Both the position numbers and the translations under genes were made by a program. A DNA stretch of 43,636 nt, from the NCBI RefSeq assembly GCF_000716535.1, contig NZ_JNWV01000055.1, positions 1 to 43,636 on the forward strand, written 5' to 3'. The notes under the pieces were generated by a model. The model ran no database searches, had not been told where the DNA came from, and saw nothing but the letters and a program-made list of their open reading frames with translations. The DNA is from Streptomyces flaveolus. Its GTDB lineage: Bacteria; Actinomycetota; Actinomycetes; Streptomycetales; Streptomycetaceae. This document shows, piece after piece, positions 33,793 through 43,636 of the stretch (within the stretch, counting starts at the first letter, position 1; every line of letters starts with the position of its first letter).

Positions 33793-35292
33793 TCAGTCGC
33801 GTTTGCAGATGCGGTCCAGCAGGTTCGCCGTGGCGCGCTGGACACGGGCGTCGACATGGCCCGGTCGGTCCAGGGCCGGGGACCAGGCGAAGGTGCCGGA
33901 GGCGAACACCCAGGCCCCGGAGGGGGCGCGGTAGAGCGACGTCTCCTGGTGGCGCAGGACGCCGTCGTTGTCGGTGTAGGGGGAGTGCGCGAGGAGGATG
34001 CGCTCGTCGTGCTCGGGCAGCGGGGTGCGCGGGAAGTAACGGTCCGCCTCGCCGGCGACCAGGCCCGCGATCTCGTCGCCCTCGTGCGCGCCGGTCGACT
34101 CCCACAGCCAGTGGCCGGCGTTGCGGACGATCAGCGGATGCGGCTCGGGCACGCGGCCCGCGTACTGGATGCCGGCCAGCTGCTGCTCGGGCCGGTCGAT
34201 CTCCCGCCACAGCACCGGCCGTCCGGGGCCCTTGCGCTTGCGGCAGGTCAGCAGCCGGTCCGGGACACCGGACGGGGACGGGCCCAGCTCCACCTGCCAG
34301 TACATGGTGTTGGCGGAGAGGAAGACCAGCGAGGTGCCACGGTCGCGGGCGTCCTCGACGGCCCGGCGCATCGGCACCGACCAGTACTCGTCGTGGCCCG
34401 GGAAGACCAGCCCCCGGTAGCGGGTGGGGTCGATCCGGCCGGCGTGCAGGTCACGGGCCTCGGCGTAGGCGAGGTCGTAGCCGTAGCGCTCGGCCCAGCG
34501 GATGAAGTCGTAGGCGTGGCCGACGTGCAGGGGCAGGCCGGCGCCGGCGTACGGCCGGTCGAAGGAGACGGTGGTCGCGGCGTCGGCCTCCCCCAGCAGC
34601 CGACCCTTCTCGTCCCAGGCGTGGTAGAGGCTGGCGCCGGTGCGACCGTCCTCCGGGTAGAGGTTGTACGCCTGCCAGGTGATGTCCGGCAGCAGCAGCA
34701 GGAGGTCGGCGGGGTGGTCGTCGCGGACCGTGAACGGCACGTGGGAGCGGTAGCCGTCGGCGGTGGTCAGGACGGCCACGTAGGCGCCGATGCTCCAGTA
34801 GGAGGGCACCTGGAGGCGCCAGGACAGCCACCAGTGGTGGCAGGAGACCGTGCGGTCGGCGGTCAGCGGCGGGGGCTGGACGATGCCGGAGAGGCGGGGG
34901 CTGGTGGTGATCTTGGACGCGCCGTCGCCGCCGTAGTGGCCGATGCGGTAGATGTCCACGCTGAACTGCTGCGGCGGGTCGACCGTGATGTGGAAGTCGA
35001 TCGCCTCGCCGGGCGCGACCGCGCCGGTGGAGGTGAAGCCCTTGATCTGGCGGTGCACGTCGTCGGCCGAGCGGGGGCCGGACCCGGCCGCGCGGGGCGC
35101 CGGGACGCGTGCGCGGTCGCCGCCGGTGAGCTGCTGCGGGCTGGGGTCGACGTACCAGGGCACGACGTGGCCGGTGTCGTCGAAGTACGTCTCGCTGCCG
35201 CGCAGCCAGGGCACCGGGCCCTGACCGAAGGGGTCCGTGACGGCGTGCGCGAGTGCTCCGGACTCCCAGCGGCGGATGTGGTCCGAGGCCAT
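33793..35292 (-). CDS. N,N-dimethylformamidase large-subunit-like protein
   Basis: 499 aa. The C-terminal two thirds match the DMFase beta-subunit-like domain: VDIYRIGHYGGDGA, LPDITWQAYNLYPEDGRTGASLY, FDRPYAG, GYDLAYAEARDLH, LVFPGHDEYWSVPMRRAVEDA and SLVFLSANTMYWQVE. The N-terminal region (about 30-190) includes a beta-rich Ig-like part. No small (alpha) subunit gene lies next to it, and most actinobacterial members have no demonstrated substrate. No signal peptide is evident. Confidence 0.85.
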   Translation of the reverse strand: MASDHIRRWESGALAHAVTDPFGQGPVPWLRGSETYFDDTGHVVPWYVDPSPQQLTGGDRARVPAPRAAGSGPRSADDVHRQIKGFTSTGAVAPGEAIDFHITVDPPQQFSVDIYRIGHYGGDGASKITTSPRLSGIVQPPPLTADRTVSCHHWWLSWRLQVPSYWSIGAYVAVLTTADGYRSHVPFTVRDDHPADLLLLLPDITWQAYNLYPEDGRTGASLYHAWDEKGRLLGEADAATTVSFDRPYAGAGLPLHVGHAYDFIRWAERYGYDLAYAEARDLHAGRIDPTRYRGLVFPGHDEYWSVPMRRAVEDARDRGTSLVFLSANTMYWQVELGPSPSGVPDRLLTCRKRKGPGRPVLWREIDRPEQQLAGIQYAGRVPEPHPLIVRNAGHWLWESTGAHEGDEIAGLVAGEADRYFPRTPLPEHDERILLAHSPYTDNDGVLRHQETSLYRAPSGAWVFASGTFAWSPALDRPGHVDARVQRATANLLDRICKRD

Positions 35293-35555
35293 GGTCGCTC
35301 CCCTCCCTCAGGCCCCCGTGCCTGTCTCGGTGGTGCTCACTGTGCTCGGTGTGCTCGTACGTGCTCGGCCGTACTGTCGTATGTCGCGTGCCTTTGCCAA
35401 AGGCGTGGTCGGTCCCAGCACATCACATAACGCACGGGGACGGTCACTAGTCGTTGCGAATTGACCTGAACTGGAAGTCGCTTTTCCGGTACGGGTTCCG
35501 GAGCGGGTTTCCGGACGGCCGCCGGCGGAAGCGGGCGGGCGGGTTCACGCTCGGG

Positions 35556-38042
35556 TCAGACGAGGCGTACGGGCTTCTCCGGGCGTATGCCGGACGCGGC
35601 CAGCCAGTCGCGCAGCGGGCCCGGATCTCCCTCCTCGATCAGGGTGAGGACCTTGGGCGCCAGGTCGGCGGCCCGCTCGCCTCCCAGCAGCAGGGAGGGG
35701 CCGTCCAGCCAGTCCAGGGCGGGGACGGCACCGGCGGTGTCCACGGCCGCGCAGCACACCATCGCCGTGACGTGGTCGGCGAGCAGCTCGCGGGCGGTGC
35801 GCTGGGGTTGCAGCGGGAAGGGGGGCAGTCCGCAGGCGAACTCGTCCCACTGGGCGCTCTCGGGGCTCCGCCCGCCCGCGTCGCTTCCGTCCACCCCGGC
35901 GGCCTCCTCCCGAGCCAGCTCGGCACTCAGCCCGGCGGCGAGAGCGGCACTGCGCTCGGTGGTGGGGTCCTCTTCTTCGCCGAAGGGGAGCTGAGGCCCG
36001 TACTCCGGGCCGGGGAGGGCACTGTCGGCGGAGGTGGCGGGTTCGGGGGCTGGGGGAGCCGGGTCCGCCGACCGGGCGCCCGTGCTTCCCGGGACGGTGT
36101 CGTCGGCCCGGGCGTCGGAGGACCCGGCGGCCGAGGCGCCTGCCGCCTCCCCACCGGCGCCACCGACGCCACCGGCTTCGAAGGCAGTGGGGCCGGGGGC
36201 CGGGACGCCCGTCGTGCCGGGGGCGGTGCCGTCGGCTCCAGCCGCTTCGGAACCAGCAGCCCCAGGGGCCGACGGGCCCGTCGCCCCGGAAACAGCAGCA
36301 TCAGCTCTGGAAGCAGAGGGGCCGAAGGCCGGGGTGCCCGTCGTGCCGGGGCCGGTGCCGCCGGCTCCAGCCGCTTCCGAAGAAGCCGCCGCAGCGGCCG
36401 GGTCGTCCGTCACGCCCGCGCCCGCACCATCGGCTCTGGAGGCAGAGGGGCCGAAGGCCAGGGTGCCCGCCGTGCCGGGGGCGGTGCCGCCGGCTCCGAG
36501 ACCAGCAGCCTCAGGGGCCGACGGGCCCGTCGCCCCGGAAACAGCAGCATCAGCTCTGGAAGCAGAGGGGCCAAAGGCCGGGGTGGCCACCGTGCCGGGG
36601 GCGGTGCCGTCGGCTCCAGCCGCTTCCGAAGAAGCCGCCGCAGCGGCCGGGGCGTCCGTCACGCCCGCGCTCGCACCATCGGCTCCGGGAGCAGAAGCCC
36701 CGGCTGTCCCGGCGCCCTGCGCCCCCGCGTCCACCGTTTCTCTCGCGTCCCAGAGGCCGCCGTCGGGGGGAGACGTGAGGTGGTCCAGGACTCGGGCCAG
36801 GGTGGGGCCGCCGGGGTCGGGGGTGCTGGGGTCGAGGGAGGGGCGGACGCCGAGGGTGTCCAGGACGCGGTGCAGGCGGGCCGCGTCGGCGCGCCAGGTG
36901 CGGTCCACGACCTCCTCCGGATACGCCTGCCAGTCCACCGGAGCCCAGTCGGCGCCCGATTCGGCGGGGCCCCCGTGGAAGAGCCGGGCGGCGAGGAGGG
37001 AGGTGGCTTCGTCGATCGCGCCGGGCTCCTCCAGGAGATCGCACGCGGGCCGCTCACCGAGCCGGGAGGCGAAGCCCTCGGCGAGCCGGTCCCGGCGGGA
37101 CAGCTCGGTGAGCGCCGCCACCACCCCCGCGTCGAGCCGGGACGGCCACCGCCCCATGCGCCAGGCCGGCAGCGCCACTCTCGTCAGCAGCCGGTCCCAG
37201 CCGGCGTACGCGAGCCCGACCTGCTCCTGGGCGACGATCCGCAGGCCGTAGTCCACCGCCTGGGCGCGCTCGGCCGCCGCCGCCGCCACCCCGCGCTCCA
37301 TCAGGGTCGCGTGCTCCCGGCAGCCGCGCAGCAGCAGACGGGCCACCCAGCCGAGGCCGGCGCACACCCCGCGGGTCAGCGGGCAGCGGCCCCTGGTCGA
37401 GGCGACGGCCACGGCCGCGTCCAGCCCGCGCACGAAGCGGCGGGCGGCGGCTATGTCCGGGTGCGCCGAGGGGCCCGTACCGGCGATGACCGGGGCGAGG
37501 ACGGCGCGCAGCTCGCCGACGCGCATCCACCACAGGAACGGGGAGCCGATGACGAGGACCGGCGCGAGGGGGGTCCGGCGGCGGCCGGGGCCCGCTATCT
37601 CGTCGGCCGCCGGACGCGGGGGCGGCCCGTGGGCCGAGTGGGCCCGGTCCTCCAGCCAGCTGTCGCAGTCCGGGGTCAGCGCTATGGCCGAGGGCGCCGG
37701 CACGTCCAGCCGGTCGGCGAGGTCGCGCACCATCCGGTACAGGTCGGGGGCGGACTCCTCCGGGACCGGCACCGTGGGACTCATGGCGGGACGGGCCCGG
37801 GACACGACCACCGCGATACCGGTCGCGGCCAGCAGCACCAGCACCGCGAGCACGCCGACCGCCCACCGGGCAGCGTCCCAGCCCGGGCCGACGAGATGGC
37901 CGGTGGAGGCGCCGGTCAGCAGGATCACCTCGGTGCCCGCGGGCAGCACGGCCACGGCCAGCGCCCGGCCCCGGACCCGCAGCACGGCGAGGGCCCGGGA
38001 GCGCGCGGCCTGCGCGCCCGCCTCCACACCGATTCCGGTCAC
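35556..38042 (-). CDS. Large membrane-anchored protein with repetitive low-complexity region, function unknown
   Basis: 828 aa from GTG 38042 (TGIGVEAGAQAARS); 38129 is an alternative but has no support. Two membrane segments lie near residues 25-90 (ALAVAVLPAGTEVILLTGAS, VGVLAVLVLLAATGIAVVV). A 370-residue cytoplasmic or external domain follows, with LYRMVRDLADRLDVPAPSAI (reminiscent of the opening of M48 peptidase-like proteins but without an HExxH), WWMRVGELRAVLAPVIAG and AYAGWDRLLTRVALPAWRMG. Residues about 440-700 are Ala/Gly/Pro/Ser-rich with repeats of TPAFGPSASRAD and SGATGPSAP; the last 130 residues are folded-looking again (LLADHVTAMVCCAAVDTAG). The absence of the zinc motif suggests a degenerate peptidase scaffold. 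Confidence 0.75.
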   Translation of the reverse strand: MTGIGVEAGAQAARSRALAVLRVRGRALAVAVLPAGTEVILLTGASTGHLVGPGWDAARWAVGVLAVLVLLAATGIAVVVSRARPAMSPTVPVPEESAPDLYRMVRDLADRLDVPAPSAIALTPDCDSWLEDRAHSAHGPPPRPAADEIAGPGRRRTPLAPVLVIGSPFLWWMRVGELRAVLAPVIAGTGPSAHPDIAAARRFVRGLDAAVAVASTRGRCPLTRGVCAGLGWVARLLLRGCREHATLMERGVAAAAAERAQAVDYGLRIVAQEQVGLAYAGWDRLLTRVALPAWRMGRWPSRLDAGVVAALTELSRRDRLAEGFASRLGERPACDLLEEPGAIDEATSLLAARLFHGGPAESGADWAPVDWQAYPEEVVDRTWRADAARLHRVLDTLGVRPSLDPSTPDPGGPTLARVLDHLTSPPDGGLWDARETVDAGAQGAGTAGASAPGADGASAGVTDAPAAAAASSEAAGADGTAPGTVATPAFGPSASRADAAVSGATGPSAPEAAGLGAGGTAPGTAGTLAFGPSASRADGAGAGVTDDPAAAAASSEAAGAGGTGPGTTGTPAFGPSASRADAAVSGATGPSAPGAAGSEAAGADGTAPGTTGVPAPGPTAFEAGGVGGAGGEAAGASAAGSSDARADDTVPGSTGARSADPAPPAPEPATSADSALPGPEYGPQLPFGEEEDPTTERSAALAAGLSAELAREEAAGVDGSDAGGRSPESAQWDEFACGLPPFPLQPQRTARELLADHVTAMVCCAAVDTAGAVPALDWLDGPSLLLGGERAADLAPKVLTLIEEGDPGPLRDWLAASGIRPEKPVRLV
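36268..36684. repeat. In-frame coding tandem duplication with 249-bp period
   Basis: 36268-36435 recurs almost unchanged at 36517-36684, an offset of 249 bp (83 codons). The DNA between contains a third, more diverged copy of the inner part (starting near 36434). The repeats encode the TPAFGPSASRAD-type units of the low-complexity region. Confidence 0.8.
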
Positions 38043-38258
38043 GTGCCGATCTCGCCCCCTCCCTGGCGATCGCGTGCTGCCCTGGTCTTGCTCACTCCCC
38101 CACTGTGGCACCCGCCACTGACATCGCAATGCCGGTGGGCCAAGTGCCGGAACGCTTGCGCGGCACCCTAGTTGCGGCCCCGGCCCCCGTCAGCCATATG
38201 GGCGATTGCTCACTCGATGGAATGGCTTTGGTCAGAGCTGGGTGACAGACAGCAAAGA

Positions 38259-38287
38259 TCAGGCCCCGGATTGCCTCCGGGGCCTGA
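38259..38287 (-). terminator. Terminator of purD
   Basis: Perfect 12-bp arms tcaggccccgga (38259-38270) and tccggggcctga (38276-38287), 5-nt loop, followed on the minus strand by tctttgc. The rest of 38130-38330 has no gene. Confidence 0.8.
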
Positions 38288-38330
38288 TGGGGGTGCGAGG
38301 GGCGGTACGAGGGAGCCGTACCGGCCGTGT

Positions 38331-39596
<1,266 letters not shown>

Positions 39597-39688
39597 GGGG
39601 TCAGCCTAATGGCAAGGTTGCCGAAGGCCGGGCGCCGGGTTTGTTGGACTTTCCTCCAAAGAGGGCCGGTCCCCGTGCCCGGGGGCCC

Positions 39689-42028
39689 TCACTCGTTGGA
39701 GAACTCCTCCACCACCGTCGCCCCCAGCTCCCGCACGATCAGCTCATGACCGGAGAGCGCCGACTCGTCGAGATCCGGGTCGTCGTCCTCCGGGATGTCG
39801 TCCTCGGGGGAGACGGGCGGCGGCTCGGGCGCGGCGGCCGGCCGGGGAGCCGGGGCGGACGCGGCGGGCGCGGCCGGGGTGCCGCTCTGCGGGGTGGCGG
39901 GCGCCTGCGGGGACGACTGGGAGGCCCCGGGGCGGGGTCCTGCCGGGGCGCCGTAGCCACCGCCGCCGGGGGCGCCGCCATGGCCACCGGCGGGAGAGCC
40001 GCCGTAGCCGCCGCCTCCGCCGTAGCCGCCGCCTCCGCCGTGGCCGCCCGCGACCGGCGGGGCGGAGCCGCCGCCGGACGGGTCGAGGACCGCCTCGATC
40101 TTCCACTGCACGTTGAACTGCTCGGCCAGCGCCTGCCGCAGCACGTCCTCGCTGCCGCTGCCGGAGAAGTTGTCACGCGCGCCGGCGTTCACGAAGCCGA
40201 GCTGGAGGGTCGTGCCGTCGAAGCCGGTCACCTGGGCGTTCTGGCTGAGCAGGATCCAGGTGAAGCGGCGGCGGTTCTTCACGGCCTCCAGGATGTTCGG
40301 CCAGAGCGCGCGCGGGTCGAGACCGCCGGTGGGGGCGGCCGGGGCGGAAACCTGCGGCGCCGGGGCCGGGGCGGCCGGGGGCGCGGACTGGGCCGGCTGG
40401 TACGACGGCTGGGGCTGGGCCGGGGCCGCGCGGCCGGGGCCCTCCCCCTGCCCGGCGCCCTGACTCTGTCCCTGCTGCCCGCCCGGAGCGGTGGCCGTGG
40501 GCCAGCCACCGGGGCGTCGGCCGCCACCGGCGGGGGCGGCGGTCGGCCAGGCGCCGGGAGCCGGGGCGGCCGGAGTCTGGGCGGCCGGAGCAGGGGTGGG
40601 GGCGGGCGCCGTAGCCACAGGAGCGGCAGGGGCGACCGGGGTGACAGGGGCGACCGGGGCTGACTCACCCGGACCCGCCGGACCGGAGGAGCCGCCCGGA
40701 CCCCCCGCGGTCCGGACCGCCGCGCGAGCCGCCGCAGGCCCTCCGCCAGCCGGCACGGACGAGCCACCGCCTCCCGGGCCGGTACCCGCGCCCGGTGCGA
40801 GGGCGCCGCCGTGGGCCTCGGGGCCGGGGACGTACCCCATGGACGGCGCACCGGCGCCGCCGGAGAAGCTGATGCCGCGCTCCAGGCGGTCGAGCCGGGC
40901 CATCACGGACCGCTGGTCGCCGTAGGCCGCGGGGAGCAGGACGCGGGCGCAGATCAGTTCGAGCTGGAGGCGGGGCGAGGTGGCGCCGCGCATCTCGGTC
41001 AGGCCCTCGTTGACCAGGTCGGCGGCGCGGCTCAGCTCGGCGGCGCCGAAGGTCTCGGCCTGGGCCTGCATGCGCTCCAGGACGTCGGCCGGGGCGTCGA
41101 GGAGCCCCTTCTCCACGGCGTCGGGCACGGCGGCGAGGATCACCAGGTCCCGCAGCCGCTCCAGCAGGTCGGCGACGAAACGGCGCGGGTCGTTGCCCCC
41201 CTCGATGATCCGGTCGACCACCTCGAAGGCGGCGGCTCCGTCACCGGTGGCGAAGGCCTCCACGACGGAGTCGAGCAGGGAGCCGTCGGTGTAGCCGAGG
41301 AGGGAGGTGGCCATGGCATACGTCACACCGTCCGCTCCGGCGCCGGCGAGGAGCTGGTCCATGACGGACATGGAGTCACGCACGGAGCCGGCGCCCGCGC
41401 GCACGACGAGCGGCAGTACGCCGTCCTCGACCGGGATGTCCTCCTTCCCGCACACCTCGGCGAGGTAGTCCCGCAGGGTGCCGGGCGGCACCAGCCGGAA
41501 CGGGTAGTGATGGGTCCGCGACCGGATGGTCCCGATGACCTTCTCGGGCTCCGTGGTCGCGAAGATGAACTTCAGGTGCTCGGGCGGCTCCTCGACGACC
41601 TTCAGCAGCGCGTTGAAGCCGGCCGACGTGACCATGTGGGCCTCGTCGATGATGTAGATCTTGTACCGGCTGCTCGCGGGACCGAAGAAGGCCTTCTCGC
41701 GCAGCTCACGGGCGTCGTCCACACCACCGTGAGAGGCCGCGTCGATCTCGATGACGTCGATCGATCCCGGGCCGTTCCTGGCCAGGTCGCGGCAGGACTG
41801 GCACTCCCCGCACGGCGTCGGGGTGGGACCTTGCTCACAGTTCAGGCAGCGGGCGAGGATGCGCGCGCTGGTCGTCTTGCCGCATCCGCGCGGACCGCTG
41901 AACAGGTACGCGTGATTGACCCGGTTGTTCCGCAGCGCCTGCTGCAGCGGGTCGGTGACATGCTCCTGCCCGATGACCTCGGCAAAGGTCTCCGGGCGAT
42001 AGCGGCGGTACAGCGCGAGAGACGACAC
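39689..42028 (-). CDS. dnaX: DNA polymerase III subunits gamma and tau
   Basis: 779 aa. Clamp-loader ATPase: YRRYRPETFAEVIGQEHV, Walker A GPRGCGKTTSAR, zinc motif CLNCEQ...CGECQSC, Walker B IYIIDEAHM, sensor motif ATTEPEKV and RTHHYPFRL. Domain III follows to about residue 365, then a long Pro/Ala/Gly-rich linker (about 365-560 and again 640-730) around a tau-like segment LWPNILEAVKNRRRFTWILL. No obvious slippery heptamer for gamma was seen in the ATPase-to-linker junction, though I could only inspect by eye. Start GTG 42028; a longer start would lie in the next gene region and is not supported. Confidence 0.95.
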   Translation of the reverse strand: MSSLALYRRYRPETFAEVIGQEHVTDPLQQALRNNRVNHAYLFSGPRGCGKTTSARILARCLNCEQGPTPTPCGECQSCRDLARNGPGSIDVIEIDAASHGGVDDARELREKAFFGPASSRYKIYIIDEAHMVTSAGFNALLKVVEEPPEHLKFIFATTEPEKVIGTIRSRTHHYPFRLVPPGTLRDYLAEVCGKEDIPVEDGVLPLVVRAGAGSVRDSMSVMDQLLAGAGADGVTYAMATSLLGYTDGSLLDSVVEAFATGDGAAAFEVVDRIIEGGNDPRRFVADLLERLRDLVILAAVPDAVEKGLLDAPADVLERMQAQAETFGAAELSRAADLVNEGLTEMRGATSPRLQLELICARVLLPAAYGDQRSVMARLDRLERGISFSGGAGAPSMGYVPGPEAHGGALAPGAGTGPGGGGSSVPAGGGPAAARAAVRTAGGPGGSSGPAGPGESAPVAPVTPVAPAAPVATAPAPTPAPAAQTPAAPAPGAWPTAAPAGGGRRPGGWPTATAPGGQQGQSQGAGQGEGPGRAAPAQPQPSYQPAQSAPPAAPAPAPQVSAPAAPTGGLDPRALWPNILEAVKNRRRFTWILLSQNAQVTGFDGTTLQLGFVNAGARDNFSGSGSEDVLRQALAEQFNVQWKIEAVLDPSGGGSAPPVAGGHGGGGGYGGGGGYGGSPAGGHGGAPGGGGYGAPAGPRPGASQSSPQAPATPQSGTPAAPAASAPAPRPAAAPEPPPVSPEDDIPEDDDPDLDESALSGHELIVRELGATVVEEFSNE

Positions 42029-42097
42029 GCATACGAGGTTAATGGCGCCCACTGACAACCGGCCCCGCCCCGGACCCGCCCCCCGGGGGCCCGGAAC

Positions 42098-42190
42098 GCA
42101 AGCGCCCCCCACGCACCCGCCAGAGCCGACCTACCCTTGCTGCCTTCCGGCCCTGGGGGAGTTCAGTCAGATAGCGCCGCGTGAGGGGCT
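42098..42190 (-). ncRNA. ffs: Small SRP RNA (4.5S RNA)
   Basis: The minus strand contains the conserved domain-IV hairpin ggccggaaggcagcaaggg (42153 to about 42135) flanked by complementary arms: gcgcta...ctgactgaactccccca on the 5' side and cgtggggggcgct on the 3' side. It lies upstream of dnaX, the usual place in Streptomyces. Ends are approximate. Confidence 0.88.
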
Positions 42191-42312
42191 GTGCCCCACA
42201 GTACCCGATGGCGGGCAGCGGTCTGTACCCGATCCGGCCCGCGACCCCACCCGGGGACGGCCTGCGGGAACGAGTTCGCGAGCACTCCCCTCGGTCATGT
42301 AATGTTTCCGGC

Positions 42313-42400
42313 GGAGGATTCGCCTAGAGGCCTAGGGCGCACGCTTGGAAAGCGTGTTGGGGGCAACCCCTCACGAGTTCGAATCTCGTATCCTCCGCCA
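42313..42400 (+). tRNA. tRNA-Ser(GGA)
   Basis: Class II tRNA. Acceptor ggaggat/atcctcc, discriminator g, encoded CCA (42398-42400); anticodon arm acgct-tggaa-agcgt (GGA); long variable arm ttgggggcaacccct; T arm acgag-ttcgaat-ctcgt. Confidence 0.95.
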
Positions 42401-42419
42401 GTGCCTCACCGGGCACGAT

Positions 42420-42457
42420 GTCGAAGGGCCCCACTGTTCGCAGTGGGGCCCTTCGAC
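42420..42457 (+). terminator. Strong hairpin after tRNA-Ser
   Basis: Perfect 17-bp arms gtcgaagggccccactg (42420-42436) and cagtggggcccttcgac (42441-42457) with loop ttcg. It terminates the tRNA transcript. Confidence 0.85.
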
Positions 42458-42479
42458 GTTGTCCGTCTCAGTTTCCGTC

Positions 42480-42935
42480 TCAGTCGGTCTTTTCCTCGGA
42501 CCCGAGCGGCTCCCAGAGCGCTTCGCCAACCTGTTGGGCGACTTTGCGAAGCATGATCCCCGTCACATGCATGTAGCGAGCGCGCATCCGGGCCGCTCCC
42601 CCAGGCTCCCAACCCATGATCGAGCGCTTCCAGACGTGGAAGTCAGTGTTCGGGCTCAGCGGCCCGCCGGTCGGCGAGGCGAAGACATAGCCCTTGCCCT
42701 CCCAGTCGGCGCCAGCCGCGATGCGCTCCACCTCCTGGGCTTCCTGGTGCTGGCGCAGGATCTTGATCAGCGGGTCGGGCAGCCCGATGGTGCGCCGCCC
42801 GGCTCGCGACTTGGTGGACTTGTGCTCGCGCCGGATCTGCTCCCGCTTGGGGCAGTAGCCCGCCTTCCGGCCGCAAGGGTCGGACCCGCAGCCGTGCGCG
42901 TACTTCGGGCGCAGCCGCTCGGCTCTGCCTGGGTC
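42480..42935 (-). pseudogene. Tyrosine integrase remnant, C-terminal part with the catalytic middle deleted
   Basis: Reads RLRPKYAHGCG, DPCGRKAGYCPKREQIRREH, KSRAGRRTIGLPDPLIKIL, SPTGGPLSPNTDFHVWKR, which is the catalytic domain of AICE integrases. It then jumps straight to IMGWEPGG...RYMHVTGIMLRKVAQQVGEALWEPLG, the extreme C-terminus with the active-site Tyr. About 40 residues in between, including the conserved ARHTAAT block, are missing, in frame. It ends 80 nt from the 3' end of tRNA-Ser, where an intact integrase of this type would lie. The N-terminal part is not on this strand. Confidence 0.8.
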
Positions 42936-42997
42936 GGCGGTGGTCGGGATGGGAGCACGCCGCGCACGCCCCAACGTGCCCGCAGTCGGCGACGGCG

Positions 42998-43352
42998 CCC
43001 CACAAGCTCGACCGCCTGGAGCCCGAGCACCTGGAGCGCTTCTACCGGAAGATGCAGGACTCCGGGAGCTCCGCCGGCACCGCCCATCACGTCCACCGGA
43101 CGATCCGGGTCGCCCTCGGTGAGGCGGTGCGGCGCGGGCGCGTCCCGACCAACGCGGCGGAGATCGCCAAGGCGCCCCGGCTCGAAGAGGAGGACATCGA
43201 GCCGTACACGATCGAAGAGGTGCGGAGCCTGCTCGTCGAAGCGGCCAAGCTCCGCAACAGTGCGCGGTGGGTCGTCGCCCTCGCTCTGGGCTGCACTGGG
43301 AGGACGTCGACCTTGCGGGATACGTCCGCATTCGCAAGAACCGCGGCCCAGG
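42998..43352 (+). pseudogene. Inverted middle part of the same integrase
   Basis: Plus strand: HKLDRLEPEHLERFYRKMQD, AGTAHHVHRTIRVALGEAVRRG, NPVxxxAK-like region (PTNAAEIAKAPRL), EPYTIEEVRSLLVEAAKL, SARWVVALALG, then after a frameshift around 43290 LHWEDVDLAGYVRIRKNRG. This is the SAM-like core-binding domain and the start of the catalytic domain; in a functional gene it would come directly before RPKYAHGCG of the minus-strand fragment. The motif LRQGEVLG, normally between ALALG and LHWEDV and carrying the first catalytic Arg region, is deleted, causing the frameshift. The first 100 or so residues are absent. Confidence 0.75.
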
Positions 43353-43429
43353 GCGTCAAGGTCGTTCGTACAGTGGCGTGCTGTGCCGCGGCGAAGGATG
43401 AAGCGCAGACTTCGAGGCGCTTAGGACCC

Positions 43430-43621
43430 CTACCAAAGTGACAGGCTGATCAGCCGACTGAGCCGAGCGAGGCCGAGAATCAAGCTCCGGCGATGGTTCG
43501 GCCAGGCATCGGTTCCGCGAGCGCGGCCCGCCAGGTCGGGGTTGCGTCCTGAGAAGTGGTGTACGGGTTCCCACCTGATCCGGGCGTTTGCCCCGGCGTC
43601 GGAGTGAGAGTCCGGATACAA
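43430..43621 (-). other. Unidentified coding-like fragment
   Basis: 63 codons (HHFSGRNPDLAGRARGTDAW, then RRSLILGLARLSRLI), reading like the tail of a protein. The position beside a ruined integrase suggests a transposase or other mobile-element remnant, but I cannot assign a family and the frame runs to the window edge. Nothing else is seen in 43353-43636. Confidence 0.3.
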
Positions 43622-43636
43622 GAACGGCCACCGGCT

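Noticed and set aside
35454..38171. 905-codon plus-strand open frame
   Set aside because: Antisense of the large membrane protein and its repeats.

Overview
The window looks like a Streptomyces chromosome. It has very high G+C, strongly G/C-biased third codon positions, frequent GTG starts, and a gene set I know from the central region of Streptomyces genomes: hrpA, bldC, valine dehydrogenase (vdh), purM/purF, purS/purQ/purL, lsr2, purC, purD and dnaX with the 4.5S/SRP RNA beside it. All product names come from reading the translated sequence; no database search was possible.

Layout. (1) 1-7644: the right part of an integrative, conjugative, actinomycete-type element (pSAM2-like AICE). It carries a primase/polymerase gene that runs off the left edge, a tRNA-guanine-transglycosylase/DpdA-like enzyme, an FtsK/TraSA translocase, four or five small transfer/spread-type genes overlapping as ATGA/GTGA, a GntR repressor with three matching operator-like palindromes, and a methyltransferase. 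It ends in a 44-bp 3' fragment of tRNA-Phe (the attachment site). Two of its core genes appear damaged: the primase seems to lack its catalytic half and the translocase has an in-frame stop with no start codon after it. (2) 7645-20400: conserved chromosome with a small membrane protein, an ABC-2-like permease, hrpA, tRNA-Asp, a DUF6274-type protein, bldC, a conserved hypothetical, vdh, a DUF3073 protein and purF-purM. (3) 20500-24300: META-domain lipoprotein, mycothiol-dependent enzyme family protein, and a two-gene EACC1-caspase module whose caspase reading frame is joined by an apparent single-base frameshift to a membrane-anchored phytase-like beta-propeller domain. (4) 24600-28500: purS-purQ-purL (overlapping) facing away from lsr2. 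(5) 28650-32780: two tRNA-Gly genes, then an ABC exporter and a two-component system in one overlapping four-gene operon, bracketed by a second identical tRNA-Gly(GCC) plus terminator. (6) 32789-42190: purC, an N,N-dimethylformamidase-like protein, a large membrane-anchored protein with a repetitive low-complexity tail, purD, dnaX and the SRP RNA. (7) 42313-43636: tRNA-Ser(GGA) followed by the wreck of a second integrated element: a tyrosine integrase gene whose C-terminal part is on one strand and whose middle part is inverted on the other.

How the genes work together. Seven genes encode de novo purine enzymes (PurF, PurD, PurS/Q/L, PurM, PurC), in four transcription units all on the minus strand, interleaved with regulators of development and chromatin (BldC, Lsr2) and with dnaX. 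The most unusual content is the EACC1-caspase-propeller module (a probable immunity or programmed-death system), the transglycosylase carried by the AICE, and the AICE operator set in which one operator also forms the terminator of the repressor gene.
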